In this document: positions 1-11,760 of the stretch, piece by piece
Layout: each line of letters starts with the position of its first letter
Position numbering within the stretch: the stretch's first letter is position 1
Source of the DNA: Sphaerolaimus hirsutus
Taxonomy: Eukaryota > Nematoda > Chromadorea > Monhysterida > Sphaerolaimidae
Direction: 5' to 3'
Assembly: GCA_964036195.1 (NCBI GenBank)
Contig: OZ038452.1
Span: forward strand, 22,083,785 to 22,147,784
Length of the DNA: 64,000 nt
The notes under the pieces: model-generated
Seen by the model: only the letters and a program-made list of their open reading frames with translations
Told to the model about the DNA's origin: nothing
Databases searched by the model: none
Translations under genes and position numbers: made by a program

Positions 1-58
1 GGCGCTTTTTGCTTTGGCGCTAGCGCCAGGCGCCAGCGCCATGGCGCTTTTACATCAC
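1..58. mobile_element. right end of a GGCGC-rich hAT-like MITE
   Basis: The window opens inside a run of GGCGC/GCGCC palindromes that ends in GGCGCTTTTACATCACTA. The same terminus is seen at 23600, 14375 and near 52676. Its reverse complement begins TAGTGATG, which fits the (C/T)A(A/G)NG rule for hAT ends. The left part lies outside the window. Confidence 0.55.
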
Positions 59-633
59 TACTCTTAGCTTTACTCTTAATCTGCCATTTGTCAGTTCACT
101 TAACTCTTGACGTCTGACTTTACTTGTCCACTGGCGGGACTGTCACGAGAGTGTATTACGACGGGGTTATTTCGAGGAAACATTTTTTCTTTACAATTTC
201 ACTATACATTTTCTGTTATAAATTATCACATCGCTTGTCTCTTGACATCTTGTGAAATTGGGACAACGACAGTGCGCACAAAAATGCTTGTCACTTCCAT
301 TCCAGGTGATTGCAAAAAGCGGTAACCAAGTAGGTAATCGTAAATACATTCCTGTACAAGTAAATATCACTCATTACTTTGATGTCTGTGCTGCAAGTTG
401 ATTCATTTGACTATGATGATGCACACCCACTGGGATCTGTTCAGCCAGTTGACACACATGCACCTGGCAATGGCAGTTCTGGGGGTTGGTTTGCTCAGCT
501 GTGCTGTTGTAGTGGTCTCCGATACTTAGTGTATTTTCTATGACAGTAGTACACTCAGCATTAGCAGTTGGTTGAATTGTGAGGCAGCATACAACAACAG
601 GGAAGAGGTTTGTCAGGTGCCTCAATATCAGTT

Positions 634-780
634 GTAGTGATGTGAAAAGCGCCAGAACTTTGGCGCTAAGCGCCAAAAGCGCCATGGTGCTTTTCCGACC
701 CCCAGCGCCAAGCGCCAATGGCATCAAAGCAAAATGGCGCCAAGCGCCAGAAGCGACATGGCGCTTTTTGCTTTGGCACT
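634..780. mobile_element. GGCGC-rich hAT-like MITE (left end clear)
   Basis: It starts TAGTGATGTGAAAAGCGCC and consists of GGCGC/GCGCC palindromes. The expected right terminus (TTTACATCACTA) is missing, so it is a truncated copy. It sits upstream of the first confidently called exon of the Ras/Rab-like gene. Confidence 0.55.
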
Positions 781-1166
781 GAAGAGGATTTTTACATTTT
801 TTTACATTTTTTCAAAATATTTTACGTTTTAGTATAAAATACTCAAAATTTGGAAAACGCGTTTCCGTTTTCTAAACATACCAGTATTTTTACAACTTTG
901 GTAGATAGCTCAGTGGGATTTGGCAAGGGACCTCAAACGTGGATTGTGAGGCACTTTATAACCCTCTTTCTACTTGCAAATAGTATTTACCTATACTTGG
1001 TATGCTGAAAAGTAGAATGGGAGCCTCCAATGGAATGGCAGTCAAAAGGCTGATAAAAAATAGATCAGCACCCTTCTATTAGAAGTACTATGGTAGCCTT
1101 TTGTGGATTAAAAATACCAAAGAAACATATAAATATCAATAGTGCATTAGCTTTTTCCATACACAG

Positions 1167-4100
1167 CTGGGACCCTCTACCGTGTCATCATACTGGGCTC
1201 TGCAAAGACTGGCAAAGGGTCACTTTTGTGCCGTTATGTGACTGGTGGTGATTTGAAGGAAGCTGACAAGCTTGCAATGTGCCACTTCAACACAGCCACC
1301 GCTGGCAGGAAATGTGTGTTGCGCAGGTAAGTGTTTTTGGTGTTATATTTATCTCACTTAAAGATACTATACTATAGTCTTTGATTTATATTTCGGAATG
1401 GGTGACATGCAGTCTTTTCATATGTAAACTGACCAGTGGTGAAAAGTGGAAACAAAAGTGGAAAACTTCTGCGCTACCTTCATATTTACATATATCTGAT
1501 ATTTTTGATCAGGCAAAATTAGCAAAAAGTCTAGACATATTCCTTAGCTTTTTATTTATTTATAAGCTTATACATGTTTACCTAAATTGTTTGGGATGTC
1601 ACATTTTGTTTTCAGAACTGTAACAACCGAAAATGGCTCCAAGATTGATGTGGAATTTGTCACTGCAACTGAATGGCCTGAAGGTGAATAAACTGTGTCT
1701 CTATTTTGCGCACACTAGTTGACCGCCAGTCACTTGATCTAGTGGATCACTGTAAAATTTATTTTCAAAAGTATTTTAGTTACAATAAAACGTTAGTTTT
1801 TTTGCGCGCACTGGTTTAAGTTACCGGTATTTTAATAAGACGCATCTGAGAATAAATATCCATTGACTAGTAGATTACCTACCGTATTTCCTCGAAATAC
1901 CCCCCGGGGGGTGATTGTTTCATAGTGGTCCCGAGAGGGGGGGGGTTTAAACGAGGGGGGGGTATTTCGAGGGGGGGGGGGGTTATTATTTCACAAGAAA
2001 ATTTTTGAAAACCAAGTACGAAATTGTCGTCTGAAACGTATGCAGACGTCGAAAAATGCAACAAAAACCGCCATTTATGAGGTTCTGTAGACTAATATTA
2101 GTATTGTAGATGGTAACTGTTCTAACGTGACACCGACATTGTTTTAACGTGTGTTCTGCAGTACACTGAACACAAACTACAGTTATTGTCATGTACGTTC
2201 CCTTTACACTCAATTTGGGGGGGGGTATTTCGAGGTGGGGGGGTGATTGTTTCATAGTGGTCTCGAGAGGGGTGGGGTCAAACGAGGGGGGTATTTCGAG
2301 GAAATACGGTAGTTTTATTGCCGCTTATCGCGTAAAACTGGGTTTGACGGTTCGAGCCAGGGTTGGTTTTATAAAAATTATTTGTATACAAATTGTATAA
2401 AAATGTATTTTATTTTAATTTTATTCTTGTTTCATTTTATTTTATTTCTAAAAGTCGTTAATAAAATAAAATGACACCATTTTACAAAAATTCTACCAAA
2501 ATTTTTACAAAAAATCAGAATCTGGCATGCAAGGGCAGAAAGATGTTATCATTGGACCTAGACTTGAAAAACAAATGAAGTGACAAATTTTTCTATTACT
2601 TAAAAAGTTGCAAGCAGTAGGCATCATTAGCTAATTGCAAGTTACAATTATAGATAACAATAATTTGCATTTTCAGAAGAAGGACTACTGGAGTGTGCTG
2701 GGTGCATTTGTAAAACTTTTAAAGTAGAAGTTTTACAGTAAAAGGGTATGCAAAGTGTCAATTGTCATGACAAATGTTAAGTAAAGTGTCAATTGTCATG
2801 CAAAATGTCAAGTGTCATGTCAAATGTAAAGGAAAGTGTCAATTGTTTTGCAAAATGTCAAGTGTCATGTCAAATGTAAAGGAAAGTGTCAATTGTCATG
2901 ACAATTGTCATGCAATATGTTAATTGTGCATCCAAATCTTTTTTTTTTTTGTCCAAAGCTTATGTTTTGTATCCAAATTGTTTGTTTTTGTATTCAAATG
3001 TTCACATACGATTTGGATATAAAACATAATATTAAAATACAAAACATAAAATTTGGTTACAATTTGCTTGACAATTGACACCTTACTTTACATTTGTCAT
3101 GACAATTGACACTTTACATGACATTTGACACTACAGGGCGTGGGACTGTTCCCATTCCCGCGAATAAACGGGTAGAAACTCAAGCAACAAGATAAAATAT
3201 TTACAGATTAGAAAAACATGAATTTTTATACAATTTTACAAAAATATGAATTTTTATACAATTTTACAAAAAATTTGCACCAATTCGAATTATTATACAA
3301 TTTTTATTTTTATTTTGAAATTTTCCATTTTATTTTATTCTTATATTTCCCATTTTATTTTAATTTTATTTTTTTTCTTCCTGAGATTTTGCCAACCCTG
3401 GTTCGGGCTCATAAATCCCTTCCCATCTCAAAAAAGACTACCTATAACAATTAAACCTCCCTGTCTACAGGTGAACGGTCAGTACATGGCATCATGTTTG
3501 TGTTTTCCACATTGTCAATGGACTCTTTTGAAAGCCTTCCATTTCTGTGCAAAATGGCAAAGCAAGATTGCCATGCCAATGTGCCTTTTGTGTTTGTTGA
3601 AAACATGATTGATGAAATTGACAGAACTCAACTTGATTGTGAGAAGGTGGTGTTTCTTTCTGAGGAATTTACATTCTTAGTGGATTCTGAAAGTTGTGCA
3701 TATTTGGCTGTTCACTCAACAGGTGCAGTTGAGGTTGAATCACAGTTGTTAATGTGTATTTACTTTAACTCAAAAAGTACGCATACTCGAGTACCGAGTA
3801 AATACGCATACGTATACTTTGAAAAAAGTTTGGTACTTTTAACAACTCTGGGTTGAATACGTTGAATATCTTGGTAATCTACATACCTTTTTTCATTAGG
3901 TACGCGATATTTGGACACGAGAAACATTATTGTGAACACTGCCACACATTGACAGCAGTGTAAACCAGAGTTGCGAAAGCGTATTTACGCTTACCCGAAA
4001 TACCCGGGTAAATGGATATTTATACTTACGCTTACGCTTACGCGTTCATAAAATACCCGTACGCTTTTAAAATACCCGCTTTATTACGCTTTCCCGGCCG

Positions 4101-5961
4101 AAATACCCGGGTACTAAAAGCGTAAAAAAGCTTTTCACGCGGTCCAGTTTTATGCCTTCGAAAAACCGTTAAACCACAAAAAACAAAGTGAACATGACTG
4201 CGTACCGAGAAGTGACTGCGTGTGTGCAGTGATGCACTGGAAATAGCGGCGCATGTACAAATTGTGTCGCGAAATTGTGGCTTTAGATTAGACATTTTGG
4301 AGTCTTAAATAGATTCTGACGACTCGCCGTCAACAGCATGAACTCCGAGTTAGAAGATGATGATTATTTAGGTGTTGCTGCTGATGAATTGTCATCAACG
4401 TCTAAGGGCAGACTACCAAGTGGACGTCCAAAAAAATGTGAATGAGGCCTTGATTTGGGAAGAATTCACTGAACAAAAATGGACAAATTGTGGTGATCAC
4501 AATGAAAAAATTCATATGCATATGCAAATGAAAGGATGAAAAAGTGAATGGAAATTATAAATAATTTCATCTAAAAGTGAAAGCAAGGGTGTTTTCTGAT
4601 GCTTAACGGCAAGAGCACTCTCTTGACAATTTTTACGCTTACGCTTTTTTACGCTTTCCTAGGTATTTTAAAAATACCTTACGCTTACAGTATCCATACT
4701 CCAAATTTGGAAAGTGTATTTACGCTTACACTTACGCTTTCCAAAAATACCGGTATTTTAACAACTCTGGTGTAAACTACCTGTCAAGTTTCAAACGCCT
4801 GTCAATTAACGAGTGATGGAGGTTAACGCTGGCAAACAAATTGGAGAATTCGCAAACGTTTTCGATTATTTTTTGGAGTTATGGTATTTTTATTCCACCA
4901 CGAGAAATAAAAACACTTAAAATATCTGTTTCTTATACAAATTTCTAAAAGTATTTTCCCTTTTTTGATATTTTTGTTGAAAATGCATGTAAAATGCAAA
5001 AACTATGGATGATCCATTCATAGTGGCGTTTCAAAAACAGCAGTTGTGTCTGCGGTAACAGCTACTCTCAGAGCACACTGAGTAAGCGTTAAAGGATTTT
5101 CAATTGATAAAATTTTTTAATTTCAGGTAGAAAGCTTAGCAAAAGAATACAAGTTCAGACTTTACCGAGTGTCCGCAAAGCAAGGTTACAATGTGAGTGA
5201 GGCATTTGATTATCTAGTGAGCAAAATGGTCAGCAGGTTCCCGAAGCCGACTGATGTAATTAGTGGAACTGCATCTGGCCCTGATAAAGACCTGGTCAGT
5301 TAATTTAATATTACCATTTTGAGTACAGTAGCCATCCTTAATGTTCCTACACACACTAGTTTTCACCGTGACTTCGTGTGAAAACTGAAATTTTTTCAAA
5401 TGCAAATTAATGAACACGGTTGAATGATTTTATTTTATTTTAATTGGAATTTGAATTGATGAAAGTTAAATTCAAAATTTTTTTAACAAAAACACATAGC
5501 ATACAAAAACAGTAGGCTGGATGTCGCCATGTCGCCATTTCAGTTTTCACATCGGTCACGGTGAAAACTAGTGTGTGTAGCGCCATTATAACCTCGTTTA
5601 ACCTCCTAAAAATTTGCACTAGAAAAAATAAACCCCCGGGGGCCGGGGGTATTTCGAGGAAAATAGGTACATTAATTTGTGCATCTCGAAAAAAGACATT
5701 GCAAATCGTCATCTTTACCCGCAGGACGCTTCCAGCAGTTGCCCATTCAGTGTGAGTGGTCACGGCGCCAACCTGTCTTTGTCTCTAAGCACCAACTCCA
5801 CCGCCAGTTCAAAGAGCGCCAGTACGCGTGGTCAAAACTCGCTGGCATGCAGCCAAAACGACTCCAGACCGCTGACTGCACGCAGCAAATCCAGTGCAGC
5901 GGCGTTTGGGCTGGGGAAGGGCAGTGCGGGCCATCAGATGGACAAGTGCATACTTATGTAG
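1167..5961 (+). CDS. Ras/Rab-like small GTPase family protein with degenerate nucleotide-binding motifs and a CaaX tail (5' exon not secure)
   Basis: Exons 1167..1326, 1616..1683, 3471..3646, 5127..5294 and 5725..5961 join in consistent phase with GT-AG borders. The G1 loop reads GSAKTGKG, so the Mg-binding Ser/Thr after GK is Gly. The switch-II DTAGQE is replaced by TATEWPE and the segment is short. The base-binding NKxD reads NMID, while the G5-like VSAKQG survives. The last exon encodes a Ser-rich hypervariable tail ending CILM then TAG, a textbook prenylation box, so membrane attachment is expected. Family knowledge says these losses should weaken Mg/GTP binding; a pseudo-GTPase or adaptor role is inference. 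The first coding exon is uncertain: an ATG at 382 opens a 54-codon frame (MSVLQVDSFDYDD) with a phase-compatible weak donor near 517. Subfamily is not assigned; Rab and RasL/RERG-like remain possible. Confidence 0.72.
1882..2309. mobile_element. TA-flanked MITE, family CCGTATTTCCTCG
   Basis: Perfect inverted ends CCGTATTTCCTCGAAATACC and its complement lie between TA dinucleotides. The subterminal parts are G or C runs with repeated copies of the end motif. The core is shared with copies at 8304 and 38839. It lies in intron 2 of the GTPase-like gene. Confidence 0.85.
2358..3400. mobile_element. hAT-like non-autonomous element with 8-bp target duplication
   Basis: The ends are CAGGGTTGG and CCAACCCTG. 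Flanks GTTCGAGC (2350-2357) and GTTCGGGC (3401-3408) match at 7 of 8 bases. The interior is A/T-rich with no transposase frame, and it carries a nested block of repeated AAAGTGTCAATTGTCATG units at about 2745-3135. It fills most of intron 2. Confidence 0.75.
3741..3850. mobile_element. short hAT-like MITE (CAGAGTTGTT family)
   Basis: A 110-bp element with ends CACAGTTGTTAA and TTAACAACTCTG, built of ACGCATAC-type repeats. Perfect 8-bp target duplication GGTTGAAT lies at 3733-3740 and 3851-3858, inside intron 3. Confidence 0.85.
3966..4769. mobile_element. hAT-like MITE (CAGAGTTGTT family), 804 bp
   Basis: The ends are CAGAGTTGCGAAAGCG and TTTTAACAACTCTG, with a perfect 8-bp target duplication GTGTAAAC at 3958-3965 and 4770-4777. 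Subterminal arrays of TACGCTTACGC repeats flank an A/T-rich core. No long reading frame is present. Confidence 0.88.
5630..5667. mobile_element. remnant of the CCGTATTTCCTCG MITE family
   Basis: Only the right terminus (GGGGGTATTTCGAGGAAAA) is recognisable. It lies in intron 4, about 60 bp before the last exon of the GTPase-like gene. Confidence 0.45.
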
Positions 5962-6265
5962 CCGTGTTGCGTTGACACCAAGTACTGTTGTTTGTGGTCA
6001 CCTTCTCGTTGGTGCGAAATTTCTATATAATTCTAATGTATCGATTTTTTCTCATTTGTGGCAACCGAATTCTTGTGCCTTTACGAACTGTCCATTTGAG
6101 TTGAGCGATGTACCATAATTTTTTTTTCAATCGAAACATGCGTGAGTAATCGCATGCACTTACACATGGGATATAACCTAACCGTAATCAAAAATTCGCG
6201 AACACATTTAGTCTCAGCTGAATATAATAAACACAGGAGTGCACATACTCTCTGGCGCAAGTGGT

Positions 6266-6281
6266 GGCCCTGAAGAGGGCC
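6266..6281 (-). terminator. histone mRNA 3' stem-loop of H4
   Basis: On the minus strand it reads GGCCCTCTTCAGGGCC: a 6-bp stem with a 4-base loop. It is preceded by CAACCCAAC and followed by ACCACTTGCGCCAGAGAG, whose purine-rich end suits the U7-pairing element. It lies about 46 bp after the H4 stop. Confidence 0.95.
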
Positions 6282-6327
6282 GTTGGGTTGTGGGTGGTCG
6301 CAGCTCTGCGCATCGCAGGTGCAGACT

Positions 6328-6837
<510 letters not shown>

Positions 6838-7428
6838 TCAATTAATCTATGCGGGATGTGTTCGTTTGTCCGTGGGAGTAGGGGATGCCGCGCGGCGATC
6901 ACCCGTCGCTGTGCATTTCCCCACGTGCAGCGCATATTTATGTGCTGGCCGGCGACTAGGGATGGAAAATTGCAGAAATACGCAGTGAATGAGCGCTGAA
7001 AGTTTCAATTGCTATTCAAGAATTCTCACGTTTTTTATTCTCACTTTCTTTTCCAATAAAAAAAACGGCTGAAAAACCTGCAGTAATCCCTACCGGTGAC
7101 AATTCCGGATATTCTGAAGCGAAAAGTTTAAATGAAAACAAGCACCGAAAAGTAGATTTCAGATAGGTACATATTCAAAAACTGTCAAAATTCAAAACTT
7201 TTTGAACTCAATTGATTTTGCCCTTTCTAATGATTTTGTCGTTTTTACGTAGCCAGGTAGATATGGAATAAGCCCATGTTGTGTATTTTAACCTTTGTCG
7301 GATGATGGTCACGATTGGTCACAACTTTACCTGACGAGGGTGCATAATTTCAAATGCTAGTCATTTCGTATGTTCCAGAAAAGCCCACTTCAAATGAGTG
7401 CCTCATTTCAAATGCTACTATGCTAGTG

Positions 7429-8250
7429 TATAAACTCGGCAGACATGAAAGGAATCAGTGATTCGGCCCTTACGTACCAATTTTAAATTTCGTTAAAATT
7501 GTTAAGTTAATTTTGAATTTGAATGAATGCATTCCAATCGATTCATGGTAAATCTTATTCAATCCGACGTTTTATGCGAGAACAGGATAAACTGAACACG
7601 CATATTGTCATATGAAAGCAGATATACTCCGCTTACTTTACACCTTGCACGCGTGGTTCCAGCTGGAAGTGTGCCAACGATGGTTAACGCATGCGAGTTG
7701 CATAAAAAGATGCAAAATTGATTGTTTTTATAGTGTTATTCATTAACATATACACATCGATGAATTTTTTTCATCTTTTTGCGGAAATCGCATGATTTAA
7801 TGATCATTGGCACGCTTCCAACACGAGACATAAATCAGTGCGAGGGCAGGGTATCATGTACGCCGAGTATAACAAGGTATTTTATTGTAACAGCCCGGAC
7901 AAATTGCAACAAAAAAGTACGTATGTGTGCGTGCGATAGAACAAGGGAAGAACGACCCTGTACACTGTACACCACTAGCTAAATCTGGATCGTTTTGAAA
8001 ATCTAAAAATTGCTCTGAATAACATAAAATGCTCACTATGTTCGTAATAATAAGAAATTATCGTATATTTATCAAGTGTAGATCTTAAATTCAAATTTCG
8101 ACGGTGACGTTCACTTATCTAATTGAAAAATTTGTTGATGGTCATCCCTACGCATGAAATACGAGTGTCAATAACAATGAAATTGGGTTAGAATGGCACT
8201 TGTACAAAAATTCGTTAGACCATTGACTCGCATAATGTCTGCCGAGTATA
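7429..8250. mobile_element. TATACTCGGC-family element with a nested or shared 249-bp unit
   Basis: Terminal inverted repeats TATAAACTCGGCAGACAT and ATGTCTGCCGAGTATA bound 822 bp. Inside, 7623-7871 is a unit with its own related ends (TATACTCCG and CGCCGAGTATA) that recurs at 11510-11760. No transposase frame is seen. Confidence 0.7.
7623..7871 (+). repeat. 249-bp dispersed repeat, copy 1
   Basis: It shares nearly its whole length with 11510-11760, for example the stretches GCGTGGTTCC, GTGTGCCAACGATGG and CATGTACGCCGAGTATA. It behaves like a small inverted-repeat element on both flanks of the H2A/H2B pair. Confidence 0.75.
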
Positions 8251-8303
8251 TGCGGCATGAAATTTTGTCATTCCACTCATTTTTCGCACTTAAAATCCAT
8301 ATA

Positions 8304-8711
8304 CCGTATTTCCTCGAAATACCCCCCCTCGTTTGACCCCCCTCTCGAGACCATAATGAAACAATCACCCCCCCCTCGAAATACCCCCCCCCAGATTGAG
8401 TGTAAAGAGAACGTACATGACAAATACTGCAGTTTGTGTTCTGCGTAGTGCAGAACACACGTTGAAACAATGTTGGAATCACATTAGAACAGTGTTTATA
8501 CCATCTACGTACTAAAATTAGTCTACAGTAGTCTTTACAAGTCAGTTATTGATGCATTTTTCTACCCCAGCGCACATCACAAACAACGTTTTTGTACTAG
8601 GATTTCAAAAAAGTTCTTGTGAAATAATAACCCCCCCCTCGAAATACCCCCCCCCCTCTCGGGAGCACTATGAAACAATCACCCCCCGTGGGGTATTTCA
8701 AGGCAATACGG
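8304..8711. mobile_element. TA-flanked MITE, family CCGTATTTCCTCG
   Basis: The ends are CCGTATTTCCTCGAAATACC and GGTATTTCAAGGCAATACGG between TA dinucleotides. The core is the inverse of that in the 1882-2309 copy. Confidence 0.82.
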
Positions 8712-9182
8712 TAGTGCCATATTAAAATGCCCAATCATGCTTTCTTTTGTCACGAATTTCACAGTTCCATATGTCTTATTAGGTGAGATGTGCAATATGG
8801 TGCTGCAAAGAGCGAGAGGATTTAATGCTGGCATGCGAACTAGCCTTACAGCATCCGAAGTGAGCCTTTTGGCTGCATACGAAATGACTGGCATTTGAAG
8901 TGGTCTGGGCTCTTACCTGACCAGGTGCTTATTGCACGTATTCGCAGTGTGCAATGAAATTGCAGATTATCCGTTTGTTGCATTTTCGCAAAGGTGCGTA
9001 TCCGTAAACTGGATGATCTTCGATAGATAGAGATAATCCCCTGCCTGCGTCGGCAATGGTTTAGTCCAATATGTTAATCTGACGGATTAATTAGTGCGGT
9101 GCGCTTTCATTATGTACTTACCGCATGTACATAAAACAACAAACGCATTTCATAAAACAACTGCATCTACAAACAACAAATT

Positions 9183-9291
9183 AGTACTGGGAGTTTAAAA
9201 AATTTCTGGCGAAAAAATAACCCCCCTCGAATTAGCCCCCTCAAAATTCTCACTCTGAAACACCCCCGGGGGGTATTTCGAGGAAATACAG
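9183..9291. mobile_element. partial CCGTATTTCCTCG MITE
   Basis: The right half is kept, ending GGTATTTCGAGGAAATACAG before TA. The left end is not found. Confidence 0.55.
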
Positions 9292-9305
9292 TACATTTTC
9301 TGTTA

Positions 9306-9554
9306 AGCGGGAATTAGAGCTCAGCGTCGATTCGACGTGAAATGATGACGTGAAATGACGTTGTGAAATTAATTACACGAGTGTGGATCATGCTATGGGT
9401 CTACAATTTTCTAAGGAATATATATGAATCAATACCTTAATCGTGTCCAATACTGAGTGTTATCAGCCACAACTAGAGCGAATTGAAAAATTCAATTTTT
9501 ATCATTTCACGTCATCATTTCACGTCGAATCGACGCTGAGCTCTAATTCCCGCT
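9306..9554. mobile_element. 249-bp element with ~50-bp inverted repeats
   Basis: AGCGGGAATTAGAGCTCAGC at the left is mirrored by GCTGAGCTCTAATTCCCGCT at the right. Both arms continue inward through CGTCGATTCGACGTGAAATG repeats. No clear target duplication could be read. Confidence 0.75.
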
Positions 9555-9932
9555 GTGAATTGTGATGTGATCACGCACACTAATACACCACTGAAATTCG
9601 GGAAACTCATAATCCTGCTTTGAGCATCGGTGGTCTACTAGTGTGCGCATTACCTATTTTGTGAATTTGTCCCATTCAGAATAAACAATCAAGTTCACAA
9701 CAAATCACTAGCAATGTCAACGTGATAAGCGACACAAGAGATGCAAAATGTGTGTATGCCGTGGATATCGGAATCACGCATACGCCAGGGGATATACGAT
9801 AAAAAACTGAATTGAACTCAATAAAATGATTCCGGTTCAATACACGCAAGCGATTTGAACCAGACGGCAGTATTTTCGTTGTATTCACTATTCACGATGA
9901 AACGCAATGCACAAGTCTCTGGCACGAGTGGT

Positions 9933-9948
9933 GGCCCTGAAGAGGGCC
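9933..9948 (-). terminator. histone mRNA 3' stem-loop of H2B
   Basis: Same 16-base stem-loop as in H4 (GGCCCTCTTCAGGGCC on the minus strand), followed by ACCACTCGTGCCAGAGA. Confidence 0.95.
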
Positions 9949-9978
9949 GTTGGGTTAGTGTTGCATCTCAGTGGTGCT

Positions 9979-10350
9979 CTACTTGGAGCTGGTGTACTTG
10001 GTGACCGCCTTGGTGCCCTCGCTGACCGCGTGCTTGGCCAGCTCGCCGGGCAGCAGCAACCTGACGCTGGTCTGCACCTCGCGGCTCGTGATCGTGTGCT
10101 TCTTGTTGTACTGCGCCAGACGAGACGCCTCGCCCGCGATCCGCTCGAAGATGTCGTTCACGAACGAGTTCATGATGGACATGGCCTTGGAGCTGATGCC
10201 CGTGTCGGGGTGCACCTGCTTGAGCACCTTGTACACGTAGCTGGCGAACGACTCCTTGCGCTTGTGGCGCCGCTTCTTGTCGCCCGTGCGCGCAGCCTTC
10301 TGCGACTTGGCCGCCTTCTTGGCGCCTTTGGCTGACGGCTTGGGAGGCAT
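9979..10350 (-). CDS. H2B: histone H2B
   Basis: Intronless, 123 codons plus stop. It starts [16 protein letters not shown] and ends AVTKYTSSK. The fold shows [17 protein letters not shown] and the conserved [18 protein letters not shown]. An in-frame upstream ATG at 10416 is rejected: H2B begins MPPK, and the TATA-like site lies just upstream of that ATG. It is divergently paired with H2A across 267 bp. Confidence 0.98.
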   Translation of the reverse strand: MPPKPSAKGAKKAAKSQKAARTGDKKRRHKRKESFASYVYKVLKQVHPDTGISSKAMSIMNSFVNDIFERIAGEASRLAQYNKKHTITSREVQTSVRLLLPGELAKHAVSEGTKAVTKYTSSK

Positions 10351-10617
10351 CGTGCGGTTGGAGGTCGGGTTGTGTTCGAGGTTTGGATGCACTGAGACAG
10401 ACTGGGTGCTGAGCACACGGGCGCCACCGTTTTATGTGACCCGCGTTGCAGTCATGCATTTTCATGACCTTCGATAGACCATGCATTTCGGTGCGCACAT
10501 GTGGGCGGAGTGTGTGATGCATGTGCATATAAAATCGTGCGCGACGCTCTCAAACACCAAAATCGCTTCGGTGCATCCTCTCTCGTCTCATTTCCCAACC
10601 CCCAACCACCCAAAATC
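10351..10617. promoter_or_regulatory. bidirectional H2B/H2A promoter
   Basis: The 267-bp gap between the two start codons holds a TATAAAA for H2A at 10528-10534 and a CATAAAA on the minus strand at 10430-10436 for H2B. Between them lie ATGCATTT motifs and CATGCATTTTCATG, which resemble the octamer-like sites of animal H2A/H2B promoters. The promoter assignment is inference from position and motifs. Confidence 0.75.
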
Positions 10618-11001
10618 ATGTCTGGTCGCGGAGGCAAGGGCGGCAAGGCGAAGGGCAAAGCCAAGTCGCGCTCGTCCAGGGCGGGGCTGCAGTTCCCGGT
10701 GGGCCGCATCCACCGGCTGCTGCGCAAGGGCAACTACGCGGAGCGCGTGGGCAGCGGCGCCCCCGTGTACTTGGCTGCAGTGTTGGAGTACCTGGCTGCG
10801 GAGGTGCTGGAGCTGGCGGGCAACGCGGCCAGGGACAACAAGAAGACGCGCATCATCCCGCGGCACCTGCAGCTGGCCATCCGCAACGACGAGGAGCTGA
10901 ACAAGCTGCTGAGCGGCGTGACCATCGCGCAGGGCGGCGTCCTGCCCAACATCCAGGCCGTGCTCCTGCCCAAGAAGACCGGCGGAGAGAAGGCAAAGTA
11001 G
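10618..11001 (+). CDS. H2A: histone H2A
   Basis: Intronless, 127 codons plus stop. It starts [20 protein letters not shown] and has the H2A fold ([39 protein letters not shown]). The tail ends [12 protein letters not shown]. It has no SQ(E/D) motif, so it is the replicative form and not H2A.X. Partner of H2B across the shared promoter; its stem-loop lies 34 bp after the stop. Confidence 0.98.
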   Translation: MSGRGGKGGKAKGKAKSRSSRAGLQFPVGRIHRLLRKGNYAERVGSGAPVYLAAVLEYLAAEVLELAGNAARDNKKTRIIPRHLQLAIRNDEELNKLLSGVTIAQGGVLPNIQAVLLPKKTGGEKAK

Positions 11002-11034
11002 ACGCTGCGACTAGCTGCACTCAACCAACCCAAC

Positions 11035-11050
11035 GGCCCTCTTCAGGGCC
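11035..11050 (+). terminator. histone mRNA 3' stem-loop of H2A
   Basis: GGCCC TCTTC AGGGCC stem-loop, preceded by CAACCCAAC and followed by ACCACTTGTGCGAGAGA. Confidence 0.95.
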
Positions 11051-11165
11051 ACCACTTGTGCGAGAGATCTGTGCTGTCTGGTGTCGCATCTGTATTTGTG
11101 AATGCCGTTGGGGAGGTGGGACACAGGAACAAAAAATCGCATTTAACGTTTTTATTCAGTGAACA

Positions 11166-11290
11166 CCATAGTTGTTCAAACGTATTTACGTTTACTCGAT
11201 AAATACGTATACTGGAGTACTGCGTAAATACATTAACGTTTCCTCCAGAAAAAAATACCGGTACAGAGTACGTATACCGGTAATGTACGC
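11166..11290. mobile_element. fragment of the CAGAGTTGTT (ACGTTTACTCG) MITE family
   Basis: CATAGTTGTTCAAACG is followed by ACGTATTTACGTTTACTCG-type repeats, as in the copy at 12027. The right end is not clear. Confidence 0.5.
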
Positions 11291-11509
11291 GAGTACAGAA
11301 AGGGACGAAAAGCTAAAAATAAGGAAACATATCCAAAATAGGTAAAAACACAATGACTAGTGGTTTTGAGATTAAACAGTGTGGAACATTAAACCACATT
11401 AAACGTGGTGGTGGGCGTCCGAGATGATTCACTAAATACTTGATCAGTCCATGTGACGTGTGCCGTGCAGCAAATTGGCACAAAACAAAACAATGACAAA
11501 AAGTAGCAA

Positions 11510-11760
11510 TATAACTCCGGTTACTTTACACCCTGCACGCGTGGTTCCCGCTGGAAGTGTGCCAACGATGGTTAGCGCGTGCGAGTTTCATAAAAAGATG
11601 ACAAAATTGATTGTTGTTATAATGTTATTCATTAACATATTCACATCGATGAATCTTTTTCATCTTTTTACGGAAATCGCATGACTTAACAATCATTGGC
11701 ACGCTTCCAACACGAGACATAAATCAGTGCGACGGCAGAGTATCATGTACGCCGAGTATA
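11510..11760 (+). repeat. 249-bp dispersed repeat, copy 2
   Basis: Direct-orientation partner of 7623-7871, with ends TATAACTCCGG and CGCCGAGTATA. The two copies bracket the H2B/H2A pair. Confidence 0.75.

Noticed and set aside
905..975. tRNA-like box A (TAGCTCAGTGGG)
   Set aside because: No box B (GGTTCRANNCC) at the right distance and no acceptor stem could be folded.
2349..2360. Box B-like GGTTCGAGCC suggesting a tRNA or SINE
   Set aside because: It is the target duplication of the hAT element at 2358-3400; there is no box A upstream.
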